Made by a program: the position numbers and the translations under genes. Of a stretch of DNA of 64,000 bases, positions 30,378 through 40,338 are shown one piece after another (the stretch's first letter is position 1; each line of letters starts with the position of its first letter). Under the pieces are notes generated by a model. It did not search any database and had not been told where the DNA came from. It saw only the letters and a list, made by a program, of their open reading frames with translations. The stretch covers positions 20,806,001 to 20,870,000 of the forward strand of contig OX621254.1 of NCBI GenBank assembly GCA_951640165.1. The letters run 5' to 3'. Source of the DNA: Pseudoips prasinana (taxonomy: Eukaryota; Arthropoda; Insecta; Lepidoptera; Nolidae).

Positions 30378-33300
30378 CTACTGTAGCGCCTTCATCAGTT
30401 TAAAATCCTTAATATGCCAGACACCAATATTTTTTCCTGCCATGTCCTCTAAAACATACACAAGAGGAGACCGTTTCTCAATGATTCTGCATTTTATGAA
30501 TTTTGGAGCTAATTTTTTACTAAAGTATTTGTCTTTATCGCTTAATACATATGTGCGCTTAAAAACTAAATCACCTACATTAAATTCTGCTTGTTTCCTA
30601 CGTAAATTATAATGCCTAGTATTCTTTTCATGTGCATGCCATAAAGAAGCTTGCACATCATTAAATATAGATGAAAGACATCCAAGGTTTTCGGCATATA
30701 AATCACGCGGTAGGAACAATACCTCGTCACCCAAATCATTGTCCATATAGTGCGATCCACACAAAACTAGCTCCCTACCATATACAAGAAAAGAGGGTGT
30801 ATAACCGGTAGACTCGTTAACGGAGTTGTTGATCGCAAATAGAACTTTAGGAATAAAAGTGTCCCAAGTCCGGTGATCGTTTTCAACAAAAGTGGACAAA
30901 GAAGTGACGATCGATTTATTGAAACGTTCAACTAGATTAATTTGCGGAGTATACTTAGGAGTAAAATAAACGTTAGGTATTTTATATTTCTTAAATAAAG
31001 CGTCAGTAGCAGAACTAATGAACTGGCTGCCATTGTCTAGAAAAATAGTTTGTGGTATTCCATGTACAAGAAAAATGGAATCTTCTAAAATTTTAATAAC
31101 AATATCTGATGTTGCACGGCGTATAGGAAAGACATGACAATATTTAGAAAAGCAGCATGTTATTACGAGCATATAACTATTTTGCTTGCGAGTAACTGGC
31201 AGAGGGCCTACAAAATCAATGGAAATCATTTGAAAGGGCCTTGAACATTGTTTTGGTCGACCCATTTCACCTAACGTAGTGTGATTTTGTGCCTTATATG
31301 ATAAGCAAATAGAGCAAGAACCTATGAACTTAACTACATCCTGGTGCATTCCCGGCCAGTAATATGTCAACGACAAACGCCGATAGGTTTTGAAAATGCC
31401 AAGGTGTCCTGCTGTCGGTTCCAAATGGTTTTCTGCTATAATTTTATGACGAAATTCTTTGGGAACTACTTGTTTCCATGAAAATTCAGAGGTCAATTGA
31501 GAATTAGTTTTTGAAAGCCTAAACAAAGAATTATTTTTTATTAAAAAATTTGGAAAGTTACTTGGTGTATTAAGACAACCATTAAAAATCTTTTTATACC
31601 ATTCATCGGCCGTATCAGTTATAGAATTTGAAAGAGATATAGCAGCATTTGGGAAAACTCTTGAGAGTGCATCAGGGATCACGTTATCAACTCCACGACG
31701 ATGTTTAATTTCGCAATTAAATGATGATAATCGCACTCCCCAACGTGCTAATCGACCTGTTGGATTATCCAAGGACAAGAACCATTTCAACGCGGAATGG
31801 TCAGTGTACACCGTAAACGTCTGCCCATTTTCAAGGTAACAGCGCCAGTGTTCGAGAGCTGTCAATACCGCAAGAGTCTCTCGTTCAGTGATACTATAGT
31901 TTCTTTCGCAACTGGTTAGTGACCTACTCATATATGCAATCGGGTGCTCCTTCCCATTAATATTCTGCGTTAACATGGCACCAACCCCGTAATTACTTGC
32001 GTCGGTGTGTACTTCAAACGGTTTTGAATAATCCGGACAGGTAAGAACTGGAGCGGAGATTAAACATTCTTTAAGGGAATTAAAAGCTGTATCAGCTTCT
32101 GGTGTCCATCGAAAGGGAGGAGCCTTTTTACCACTGGCTGTAAGTCTATTTAGAGGACCAGCAACGGTACTAAAATTCGGAACAAAACGACGGTACCAAG
32201 TTGCAGTACCGAGAAAGCGTTTTAGTTCCTTTCTATTAGTGGGAGTTGGGAAGTTAATAATGGCTTCCACTTTTTCTGGGTCAGTGCGTAGGCCATGGAC
32301 ATCCACAATGTAACCTAGATACTTAAGATCGCTACGGAAAAACTTACATTTTTCAAAATTTACAGTTAGGTTGGCCTGACGTAGTTTATCCAAAACGCTT
32401 AACAGTCGTGAAACATGCTCTTCAAATGTCGAACTGATGATTATGATGTCATCAAGATAGGCAAACGTTTTAGACTCAGCGACGCTAAATAAATGATCAA
32501 CAAGACGCTGTTGAGTAGCAGGAGCATTAGTTAAACCGAAAGCAGTGGTCTTAAACCTAAGGGTACCTCTACCTGGTACGTAAAAAGCGGTTTTATCACG
32601 GTCCTCCGGAGCTATAGGCACTTGCCAGAAAGCCTTGGATAAGTCAATGCTGGACAGATATTTTGCATCGCGAAGGTTATCCAAGATTTCGGAAACATAG
32701 GGCAAACTGTAGGCGTCTCGCTTAGTTACTGCGTTTAACTTACGACTATCGAGACAAAACCTAGGTTGTCCATTCTTTTTATTAACAATAAGTACAGGAG
32801 AAGACCACGCGCTCTCACATGGTTCCACAACGTCAAGTGAAAGCATTTCATCCACTTGCTCCTGTAAGATACGCTGTTTTTCAGGAGACATCCTATAATA
32901 GCGTTGTCTTATCGGTTGGGCATCACCAGTATCTATACGATGACAAATTAAATTGGTTCTGCCTAAACCTTTCTCTTCGGTTGAGACAGACTTAAATTGA
33001 GAGATTACATTGTCGGCTATAGCTTTTTGTGAGTCATCTAAATTATTATAAGAATGTATAAACGTTTCATTGTGGCTACATTTAATTTCCGCCAAATAAG
33101 CATTCGACAATTTTATACTTCCTAAATATTTGGGGCAGATTTGAAATGCGCGCCAGAAATCTACACCTAAAATAAGAGACGTTTCTACTTCAGGAACTAC
33201 ATAAGCCCTAATAATGTGAAACTGACCTTCAAATGTTAACGGTAAATTTATGTAACCAAGACTTTTTAACATTTGACCACCAGCAGCCAACATTTTAATG

Positions 33301-33557
33301 TTGTCGTCCTTATGCAAAGGATAGTCGACTAAATGTTTATGGGAGTTGTTGCCTAAAATAGTAACTGCTGCGCCAGAATCAAGCAAGCCACATGCTTCGA
33401 TATCGTTAATTTTAATATTAACATAAGGTCTAGAGTCGTTTAACGGTTTAGGTTGCAGAATTGAAGACACTCTATAAGTAGAAGAAAAGGTTCTAATAAA
33501 CGCAAGCCAAGTTTCCCAATCTTGCTTGTCGAAGTGACTAAAATTCTGCTTAATTAG
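30378..33557 (-). CDS. gypsy B pol: protease-RT-RNase H-integrase, intact
   Basis: The 1030-codon frame 33470-30378 is open upstream to 33557, exactly the -1 frame after the gag slippery site, so it is probably made as Gag-Pol. Domains: protease LLDSGAAVTILG; RT FCLDSRKLNAVT, SSIDLSKAFWQVPI, AYLDDIIIIS; RNase H HTDASNYGVGAMLTQ, ITERETLAVLTALEHW, YTDHSALKWFL; integrase HLEPTAGHLGIFKTY with CSICLSYK, then D (SIDFVGPLP), D (FLDNGSQFIS) and E (NLVERFNKSI). The C-terminus ends WHIKDFKLMKALQ. All catalytic residues appear present, so the enzyme could be active. Confidence 0.9.
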   Translation of the reverse strand, partial: LIKQNFSHFDKQDWETWLAFIRTFSSTYRVSSILQPKPLNDSRPYVNIKINDIEACGLLDSGAAVTILGNNSHKHLVDYPLHKDDNIKMLAAGGQMLKSLGYINLPLTFEGQFHIIRAYVVPEVETSLILGVDFWRAFQICPKYLGSIKLSNAYLAEIKCSHNETFIHSYNNLDDSQKAIADNVISQFKSVSTEEKGLGRTNLICHRIDTGDAQPIRQRYYRMSPEKQRILQEQVDEMLSLDVVEPCESAWSSPVLIVNKKNGQPRFCLDSRKLNAVTKRDAYSLPYVSEILDNLRDAKYLSSIDLSKAFWQVPIAPEDRDKTAFYVPGRGTLRFKTTAFGLTNAPATQQRLVDHLFSVAESKTFAYLDDIIIISSTFEEHVSRLLSVLDKLRQANLTVNFEKCKFFRSDLKYLGYIVDVHGLRTDPEKVEAIINFPTPTNRKELKRFLGTATWYRRFVPNFSTVAGPLNRLTASGKKAPPFRWTPEADTAFNSLKECLISAPVLTCPDYSKPFEVHTDASNYGVGAMLTQNINGKEHPIAYMSRSLTSCERNYSITERETLAVLTALEHWRCYLENGQTFTVYTDHSALKWFLSLDNPTGRLARWGVRLSSFNCEIKHRRGVDNVIPDALSRVFPNAAISLSNSITDTADEWYKKIFNGCLNTPSNFPNFLIKNNSLFRLSKTNSQLTSEFSWKQVVPKEFRHKIIAENHLEPTAGHLGIFKTYRRLSLTYYWPGMHQDVVKFIGSCSICLSYKAQNHTTLGEMGRPKQCSRPFQMISIDFVGPLPVTRKQNSYMLVITCCFSKYCHVFPIRRATSDIVIKILEDSIFLVHGIPQTIFLDNGSQFISSATDALFKKYKIPNVYFTPKYTPQINLVERFNKSIVTSLSTFVENDHRTWDTFIPKVLFAINNSVNESTGYTPSFLVYGRELVLCGSHYMDNDLGDEVLFLPRDLYAENLGCLSSIFNDVQASLWHAHEKNTRHYNLRRKQAEFNVGDLVFKRTYVLSDKDKYFSKKLAPKFIKCRIIEKRSPLVYVLEDMAGKNIGVWHIKDFKLMKALQ

Positions 33558-34897
33558 TTTTTTGAACTTGTGTTACAATTAGGACAGTCAGGTGTTTTTA
33601 CATCTTTCATTCCACATTTAAAACAAATAATTATATCTCGAGGAGCTTGACATTGACGAAAGTGATGAGTGTTATTACGACACCTAGGACAAAAAGGTTC
33701 CCTTTTTGTTACCCCCACTGCTTGTATATATTGCTCATTTAGATTTTTGTTATTTTGATTATATCTTGTGTATTTATTGTAATTTTGATTTTTAGACTGT
33801 ACATATTTATTATGATTATAACTAGTCGTATTATTAGTTGTTTTATTTGCATCTTTTGTGTATGCAAATTCTGGTGCTAGTGTATCAGAAGTTACTTTAG
33901 GTGGTTCCTTAAAATGTAAAAGACGATCCTGAATAATTTCATAATTACGACATAAAGTACACAAAGCATCTATAGTTGAAATGTCGGACGCTGAAGCTAA
34001 GGTGCTGGCATAGCAAGGTCTTATATTATGAAGTAGAATCTCAAGTTGATCTGCTACTGAAGGAGGCTTAGATAGACGTGAGAACATGCCATTCATGATG
34101 GAGAGATAAATAATTATGTTCTCACGTTCCCCTTGAGTACGCGAGCGAATTTCTGAAATTAGCCGATAGTCATAGTCGGACTGTCCGAAATCTTCCTTCA
34201 ATTTAGTTGCTAATTCAGACCAAGAATTAATCTTGCTTTTAATGGCACGATACCAATGTAGGGCATCATCTTGAAATATTTCAGAAGCGTAACTTAAAAT
34301 TTTAGCTGAAGGAATATTTCTAGCTTCTAAAAATTCATCAACACGTATTATAAATGAACGAACACAAGATTTCCCATTAAATTTTAATTTACCTAAATCG
34401 GAAGAAGTTCTATCGCAAGTCACTGTTAAGTTCTGCACTTCGGGCACTGAAGATATATGTTCTCTAGTAGACCCATCACTACCGCTAAGAGAAGAAGTCG
34501 AAGTCCCTTTAGCCTGATGAACCGAAAGCTTTTGTGAAAATATTTTGTAAGCTTTCACAATCTCCTCATAATCTGTTCGATTGGCGTCACTACACGTTAT
34601 CCTCTCAAGACGATTATGTAAGTGATTCAACATATTTTGAGTTCTCATAAGCGCAGGAACACTAGGATCTGTTGCTTCTAAATTATTTTGAATTTTGGTT
34701 AGAACATCTAGGCAACCTTTAAGATCCTGTGCCACTTCAAGTGGAGACTCTAAAATATGATCTGACGGAAAAAGTGAAGCTAATTTTACTATCTGTTTGC
34801 GCAACTCTTCAACAGAAAGCGCAGGAGTAGCACCTCTAATGCGAACCTCATATTCCAACTCGGATTTTTGCAGTGACAAATACTTAATTGATAACAT
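33554..34897 (-). CDS. gypsy B gag, intact, 447 aa
   Basis: Starts MLSIKYLSLQKSELEYEVRI and carries a retrotransposon Gag capsid region (FNGKSCVRSFIIRVDEFLEA, WYRAIKSKINSWSELATKLK, RSRTQGERENIIIYLSIMN). An Asn/Tyr-rich linker precedes two Cys clusters (CPRCRNNTHHFRQC and CFKCGMKDVKTPDCPNC). It ends SSKN at a TAA that overlaps the frameshift heptamer. Expected to form the particle and package RNA. Confidence 0.85.
   Translation of the reverse strand: MLSIKYLSLQKSELEYEVRIRGATPALSVEELRKQIVKLASLFPSDHILESPLEVAQDLKGCLDVLTKIQNNLEATDPSVPALMRTQNMLNHLHNRLERITCSDANRTDYEEIVKAYKIFSQKLSVHQAKGTSTSSLSGSDGSTREHISSVPEVQNLTVTCDRTSSDLGKLKFNGKSCVRSFIIRVDEFLEARNIPSAKILSYASEIFQDDALHWYRAIKSKINSWSELATKLKEDFGQSDYDYRLISEIRSRTQGERENIIIYLSIMNGMFSRLSKPPSVADQLEILLHNIRPCYASTLASASDISTIDALCTLCRNYEIIQDRLLHFKEPPKVTSDTLAPEFAYTKDANKTTNNTTSYNHNKYVQSKNQNYNKYTRYNQNNKNLNEQYIQAVGVTKREPFCPRCRNNTHHFRQCQAPRDIIICFKCGMKDVKTPDCPNCNTSSKN
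33557..33563 (-). promoter_or_regulatory. -1 ribosomal frameshift site A AAA AAC
   Basis: The minus strand reads TCA AAA AAC TAA at the end of gag. A AAA AAC is a canonical slippery heptamer in the right phase, with the gag stop directly after it. After a -1 slip the next codons (CTA ATT AAG CAG ...) are open for 29 codons into the pol frame. A possible stem (CAAGCAAG with CTTGgCTTG) lies about 30 nt downstream. Confidence 0.7.
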
Positions 34898-35456
34898 GAT
34901 GGAAATGTGAAAATACCAAACCAGGTATGGATAAGTGGTAATAAATGTTCAACAAAAAAAAACACGTTCCCCGTTCTGTTACAAAATAATTACTGAACGT
35001 CTTGTTTTGTATTTTTTTTTTATATAATTATATATAAAAAAATATATAATTATTTATCTTTTTAAAAAAACAAGCAAAATCAAAACAAGTATGCTACTAA
35101 AGTGTACTGACCTCTAAAATAAAAAATATGAAAGTTATAAGTTAAATAAATAATACTATGAAAGCGCCATATTAGGCCCCCATACTTGTACGACGTAAAA
35201 TAACAACAATAATAATATGAGTTGAAACTTATTTGAATAAATGCAATATATGTATGTAAATATAAAGTAGATGTATTTTGTGTAATTTTACGATGTTAAA
35301 TATTGAAAGCACTTACTTACGTACACTTTAGTAACATTAATCACACTGATTTACGTTTTACATCTAAAACAACCACAACATACACTAACTACAATATAAC
35401 CAAGAGAACAAAAAAACAGAATCAGGTGTACTACTTCCACGATTACGGGCGCCAAG
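34898..35456 (-). other. gypsy B 5' leader
   Basis: AT-rich region between primer site and gag. No protein is seen, apart from a chance 60-codon frame on the other strand. Confidence 0.6.
35447..35454 (-). promoter_or_regulatory. gypsy B primer binding site (tRNA-Lys type)
   Basis: Two bases from the LTR the minus strand reads TGGCGCCC, the standard complement of tRNA-Lys 3' ends. Confidence 0.75.
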
Positions 35457-36450
35457 TGTCACGGAGGTCTACCTTAGGGTCTTAATTAAATGAGAAGGCA
35501 AATCTCCGAGCACATAATTTATTAATAAATAAATGCCACAGCTATAAACGCCGGTAGGGGCGATAAGGTGGATTCATAACCGGACCCGATTCTGGTAATT
35601 GTTCCCTGGTAATGCACTCCCCTGGCTGCGTGCCGCCGTCGATGGTCTGGCGCTCAAAATCCTCCAAACGATGTTTGCTACCGCTGAAGGTGGGGTAGCC
35701 GCGTGGCCGCTGTGGTAGACGGGATGCACCAGGTCGATCCTTGGAAGTCCCCAATGGAAAGGATCGGCGGGCGAGGTAAAGTCCAACGTGGACTTTGGAC
35801 CCTGGAATGTGCATGAAGCGAGGCATTAGGGCCAGCTCAGTAGTGTGAGCACCCACGGCAGCAGCGCGAGAGAAAGCATAGCTGTGCAGCCGCGGATGTT
35901 CACAATCAGAAACGGAGATTACAAAAGAAGAATCGAAAGTATGGTGAAGTATGTAGAAATATGGAATATGAATAGTTAAAATACTTAATTACAATGCGAG
36001 GGTGAGAATAAATATGATAACATGAATATGTGGTGCCAACTATTAACTAAATTACAAACATACAAAATGGCGTGAGGATGATTTGCACTTTATAACACCA
36101 AGCGAGCAAAGTACGTTGCTATCTACACTATACTTATTGAATACCACTTACCCAATTCTGGGGTGTCGGTCACACGTTTAAAGTAAAGTTTTATACCAAG
36201 ATATTAGCATATAAACTAATCTACGAACACGTTAAGTGACGCCACTGAATTCGATTAAAAATAGAAAGCAAGAGAATAAAAAACGGGACGTGCGTTCGCT
36301 TCGAGAGGCTCAGGCGACTGATCGGCGCGTGCGCACCGAGACCGGCTTATCGCATCGCCCAGAGCAAATAAAATGTCGCCTATACGTGTTGAAGAACTAA
36401 AATGTGTTTTGTTAATATTTTATTTTAAATATATGTAACATAACGTTACA
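35457..36450 (-). repeat. gypsy B 5' LTR
   Basis: 994 bp, apparently identical to 29095-30088. GTGT target copy at 36451-36454. Both LTRs carry a 104-codon minus-strand frame (MGAHTTELALMPRFM...); nothing supports its use. Confidence 0.95.
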
Positions 36451-37996
36451 GTGTGCATAATCATTAAAACCGGGTACAGGTGGAATTGGACATTTAGTCG
36501 GCCTTTCTTTCATGTACGGTAACAAAAATAACATTTCTTCTTCGTACCTCCATTTTTTTTTTCACGAACACTAGCCTGTCCACTTTTCGTATTTTTTTTC
36601 TTTTTATGAGAACGTCTGAAGGCATCTCGCAACAGTGCCCATGCTTTTTTACATTCATTTACTGAAACAAGGAAAACAAATATCATAATGTTTTTCTTTG
36701 CAGATTTTTGGCTACTGGGGACTCCTTTGTTTCTGGCAAGTACGTTCAAATAACTGCTCCGGCAAACTCTGGATCTCAGTTCTTTAACTATAAGAAAAGC
36801 TTTTTCAATCGTGTTGATGGCAATTGTGGACGCTGACTACAAGTTTATATGTGTTGACGTCGGCGCTTATGGAAAAACAGTGACGGAGGTATTTTTTCAA
36901 ATTCAAACATCGGAAAAGCATTCATTTCAAACACATTTAACGTTCCAGAAAGCACCAATTTACCTGGCACTGAAATTACAGCGTCATATGTTATATATAT
37001 CATAGGAGATGAAGCATTCTCTTTGACAACTTATCTAATGAGACCATATCCTAAACCTCAACTAGGTGACCAAAGAAAAAATATATTCAACGATAGACTA
37101 TCTCGTGCAAGAAAAGTATTCGAAAATGCATTTGGGATTTTGTCTCAATAATTTTGTATCTATAACAGGAGAATACAACTTGATCCAGATAATGCAGACA
37201 ATGTTATTATGGCGACGTGTATCTTACATAATTATATAAAATCTGGTGGTTCTCAGCATTCATATAATGAAGAAGACATTATTGCATCATATTCTTTTTC
37301 AAACCTACCTAGACAGGGTGGAAATCATCAGGTAGCCGCATTTAATGTCAGAGAGAATTTTGCTAGGTTTTTCGATTCACCTGAAGGAGCGTTATTCTAC
37401 TAGGTAATTATATCGGTGTCCTGTCGTTTGACCAAAAGTAATTTGAAAAAATTACACATGACAAACAACGTTTGGTAAAACAATGGTTTCGCCGATTGAT
37501 CATTTTAGTAATAATCATTTTACGAATACACTTTTTACAAATATCAGTGTAAAATACATTCTAAAATAATAAAATATGTACTCACCATTACTATTAAGTT
37601 TTATTCCTATTTCGTTCCACGCCTGATCCTTTTTCTGATTGGCACTATACATTTTATCACTTAAATTATAAAGGTATTTGTAATCTCGTACAAATTCTAT
37701 GAGCTTTTCGTTATCCATTGGAAAAATGCAAAATAAAAAAGATAGCACGTGTACACAGTTCCGATACTCTATTCATACTGCCCGGCAAGGAGCCACAGAC
37801 ACGTACAGACATGAACCGCGCAGACAAAATATTCTTTCCGAGAATACTGGACGTGGCACGACACGTGTCTGTAAGCATCTGTACGGCCGTGTTACGATAG
37901 ATATAAATACGTTAATAGTTACTGTATGGAAGAATATAATTTTGTCTGCCACGGCACGTGTCTGCCACACTCAATGTCTGTAGATATAAATCGACC

Positions 37997-38323
37997 TTAA
38001 ACCGGTGGTGGCGCGGAGGCGAGAACTGGTTTCCGTTACGTACTCAACTCAATCTCAGAGTTAACTTATGCTTATTAATACATACAATGTAACAATAGGG
38101 CGATAAATTAGTGACATCGTTTTAGTGCCCTTTTTGTAGACGGGGATAAGATTGGCTGTTTTCCAAGGCTGTTGTACAATACCTAAGCTGAAAGTACGGT
38201 TATATAAGTAAAATAACGCAATACATATGGATTCTGCAGTATTTACGATTGTTTACAAACGACCAAAATATATCTTACCTTAATATCTTTCTTTAAGCTT
38301 TTCTCTAGCGATTTTATATACCT
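37997..38323 (-). mobile_element. LINE RT fragment
   Basis: Between Harbinger 3 and BEL 2. The minus-strand frame about 38235-38090 reads ALFYLYNRTFSLGIVQQPWK, then TANLIPVYKKGTK and YRP, the conserved RT block 1 of jockey/CR1-type LINEs. Neither end is defined. Confidence 0.5.
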
Positions 38324-38616
38324 TGTTAATGTCGTGGGCGGGGGTCCAGCGAGTGAGAACACGTAGAATAGCTTTTTAAACGATTTATTGAAAATGCGAG
38401 AAAATATATACATAAGTCGCGCAGAGCGCGTGTGTAGTCGCTCGCGGTACGGTGCGGACTGCCGTTACAATTTTTTAACCTTGTACATCATTTATATAAG
38501 ATCATGTGGGTGACAATATAAAATATAATAATTATCTACCTTCAATTATTTATACAAATCTAACATAAAATAACCAAAATTAAAACTAAATAACATAGTG
38601 TAACGCGTCGCTAACA
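38324..38616 (-). repeat. BEL 2 3' LTR
   Basis: 293 bp, TGTTAATGTCGTGGGC...CGTCGCTAACA on the plus strand. Target TACCT at 38319-38323. Three substitutions and a 2-bp indel separate it from the 52075 copy. Confidence 0.9.
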
Positions 38617-38661
38617 CTCCCCACCCTAGTGCTGTTACAGCACTCAATAACTGAGGGATAC

Positions 38662-38699
38662 AGGAGCGACGCGTGTTAACAATAACACGCGTCGCTCCT
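38662..38699. repeat. perfect hairpin, 17-bp arms
   Basis: AGGAGCGACGCGTGTTA - ACAA - complement. The arm core CGACGCGTTA-like sequence also occurs at the LTR edge (AACGCGTCGCTAACA). Confidence 0.85.
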
Positions 38700-39243
38700 C
38701 TGTAATACTGTAATACGTAAGTTAGAGATTGTCTAAGCTGAAATGACGCGCCCCACCTTCGCATTTACGCACACAAGCAAATTTCAAATATGGACGCAAT
38801 ACACCTAAACATGCAATTGTAATTGGTCGTTCAGTTGCCGGTTAGACTCAAACGTAGGAGCACGCATCGTTCGATCTCAAAAGTACCGTCAGCATGTCAA
38901 CAAAAAAACATCTTCGGAGCCAGGTAAATAAAATAATTCTTTAAATAACTTAATTGATTTTTAACATGTAAAGTTAGGTACGTTAGACTTTTTTATTTGT
39001 TTTACCAAATTATATAGAACTGAATATATTTTTTATACTGAATTGAAAAAAAAATGCTATTGATTTTTTTACAGGCAAAAGAAATTATTGCAAAAGTATA
39101 CCACCGAATGAAATATGAAGCGGAAAATGGAGTGGAAAAACTTACTGATGCTAGGTGGCGAACTGCCCAAGCCGTTGGTGTTAGTGAATCCACGATTACG
39201 CGAATTTTAAAAGAAGAAAAACAAGCTGGAACATCAAAGGATG

Positions 39244-39499
39244 TGGTGAGGTTCGTCGTCCGCACGTTGAGCTAAGGTGTTTGGAGTAAAATAAAAACCT
39301 GTGCTTCTTGTCTTGAACGTATAATGAATTTTTGATGAATTATAACAATGTAATGACATGAGGTTCGCGCTTGCGCCGTGATGTCTTCAAGATGGCGGCG
39401 CCCTCGCATCCGCCCGCCGACGCCGAGCGCCGGCGGCGGAGCGGGGCGACGACTGGTGCCGTAGATAGCCGACACCGCCCGATGTCTCATGCGTGAACA
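39244..39499 (-). repeat. BEL 1 3' LTR
   Basis: 256 bp, TGGTGAGGTTCG...GCGTGAACA on the plus strand; target GGATG at 39239-39243. Three visible substitutions from the other LTR. Confidence 0.9.
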
Positions 39500-40336
39500 A
39501 GCTGCCCCCCTTGGAACGTGTGGTTCCAACATTGGTAGTGGACACAGCCTGTTATATCCTCTCCTGATGGTGCCTGTCGTGGTCCGGACGTCCGCCACAC
39601 GGTTGATGCCATCATTGCCTGGATACACAGCGATGATTCTTCCGAGAAGCCATCTGTTTGGTGGCACTCGATCGTCCTTCACCAGCACCATGTTGCCTAG
39701 TTGAGGCTGGTTGCCCTCCTTTCCCCATTTGCTCCTCCTTTATAGTTCAGAAATATACTCTTTATAATAGCGATGCCAAAAATGGGTCTTTAAAACCTGG
39801 ATACGATTGTATCTGCTTAAGGTGCTGAGCGGAACATCTTCAACCCGGGGAGCAGGCAGTGTAGTAAGTGTCCTTCCGATTAAAAAATGCATAGGAGTGA
39901 GAGGAACTAGGTCATTAGGATCCGAGGAAAGAGGGGTCAATGGCCTCGAATTTAAAATTGCCTCTATGTGTATCAACACGGAGTTCATTTCCTCGCAGTC
40001 TAAATGAGCTTCAGAGAGCATACGTTTAAGGTGATATTTAACAGACTTTACTTAGCTTTCTGCCACGCCATTGAAATGTGGACTATATGCTGGGCAAAAT
40101 TTAAAAGTGATACTGTGTTCAGTAATAGCAGAAGCAATGGCATCATTATTTTGTTTTAAAAATTTAGATAACTCGTTACAAGCACCAACGAAATTAGTAC
40201 CATTATCACTAGTAATTGTGTTAGGTTTTCCCCTACGAGCGACAAACTTATTGAGAGCAGCTATAAAACCTTGCGACGTCAGTTCAGTGACTAGCTCAAT
40301 GTGTACCGCTCGTGTAGCTAAACACACAAATATACA
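39500..40336 (-). pseudogene. BEL 1 integrase C-terminal part
   Basis: Continues the integrase after the mariner: ICIFVCLATRAVHIELVTEL, SDNGTNFVGACNELSKFL (second D) and HFNGVAES (E), followed by an in-frame TAA at 40052, then IEAILNSRPLTPLSSDPNDL, HFLIGRTL, a TAA at 39740, and the C-terminal domain (NMVLVKDDRVPPNRWLLGRI...AVYPGNDG). A purine tract (AAGGGGGGCAGC) abuts the LTR. Confidence 0.8.
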
Positions 40337-40338
40337 TA

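Larger units (their letters stand above)
29095..36450 (-). mobile_element. gypsy B, young Ty3/gypsy element, apparently complete
   Basis: 7.36 kb with identical-looking 994-bp LTRs, target GTGT at 29091-29094 and 36451-36454, tRNA-Lys primer site, purine tract, intact gag and pol. It is the youngest-looking LTR element in the window. The long LTRs with a tRNA-Lys primer recall Osvaldo/Ulysses-type elements; the clade is not resolved. Confidence 0.9.
22917..37403 (+). pseudogene. Harbinger 3 transposase (two exons, broken)
   Basis: Exon 1 (about 22917-23176) reads LLEEEDKTKK, a TGA where Trp is usual, AKRMAVHPMLKKRKLEGEYW, a one-base shift in a T run near 23045, then YFRMSRYQFDILLNKIELL...EKLAVCL and a CAG|GTAAG donor. 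Exon 2 begins at 36704 after TTTCTTTGCAG: FLATGDSF, then a deletion of about 70 codons that removes the GxxDGKH aspartate. It continues as ITAPANSGSQFFNYKKSF, IVDADYKFICVDVGAYG (second D) and, after frameshifts, GDEAFSLTTYLMRPYP and SRARKVFENAFGIL (E), ending FDSPEGALFY at 37403. Confidence 0.75.
28673..37718 (-). pseudogene. Harbinger 3 accessory MADF/BESS gene, split by gypsy B
   Basis: Exon 1 (37718-37586, 133 nt): MDNEKLIEFVRDYKYLYNLS...DQAWNEIGIKLNSN, donor |GTGAGT. Exon 2 starts at 36661 after TTGTTTCAG: NECKKAWALLRDAFRRSHKK, then is cut at 36455 by gypsy B. It resumes at 29094 with acidic/Thr-Pro-rich sequence, a basic KRSKRGQK patch and a BESS helix (IEQVMAGVVTTLRSFPPRGR, AKIFKIVTDMEIDIL), ending in STPSTFDTYEDNTP where gypsy A is inserted. 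Apart from the two insertions the frame looks well kept. Confidence 0.7.
22684..37996 (+). mobile_element. Harbinger 3, ends 15.3 kb apart because of two gypsy insertions
   Basis: The ends carry CGATTTATATCTACAGACAT followed by TGAGTGTGGCAGACACGTG at 22689-22729 and inverted at 37951-37991. TTAA sits at each edge, so the 3-bp target is TTA or TAA. Subterminal ACAGACAC/GCCGTG repeats are frequent. Inside are the plus-strand transposase (exon 1 at the left, exon 2 at the right) and the minus-strand MADF gene. Gypsy A and gypsy B are both inserted in the transposase intron region. Confidence 0.85.
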
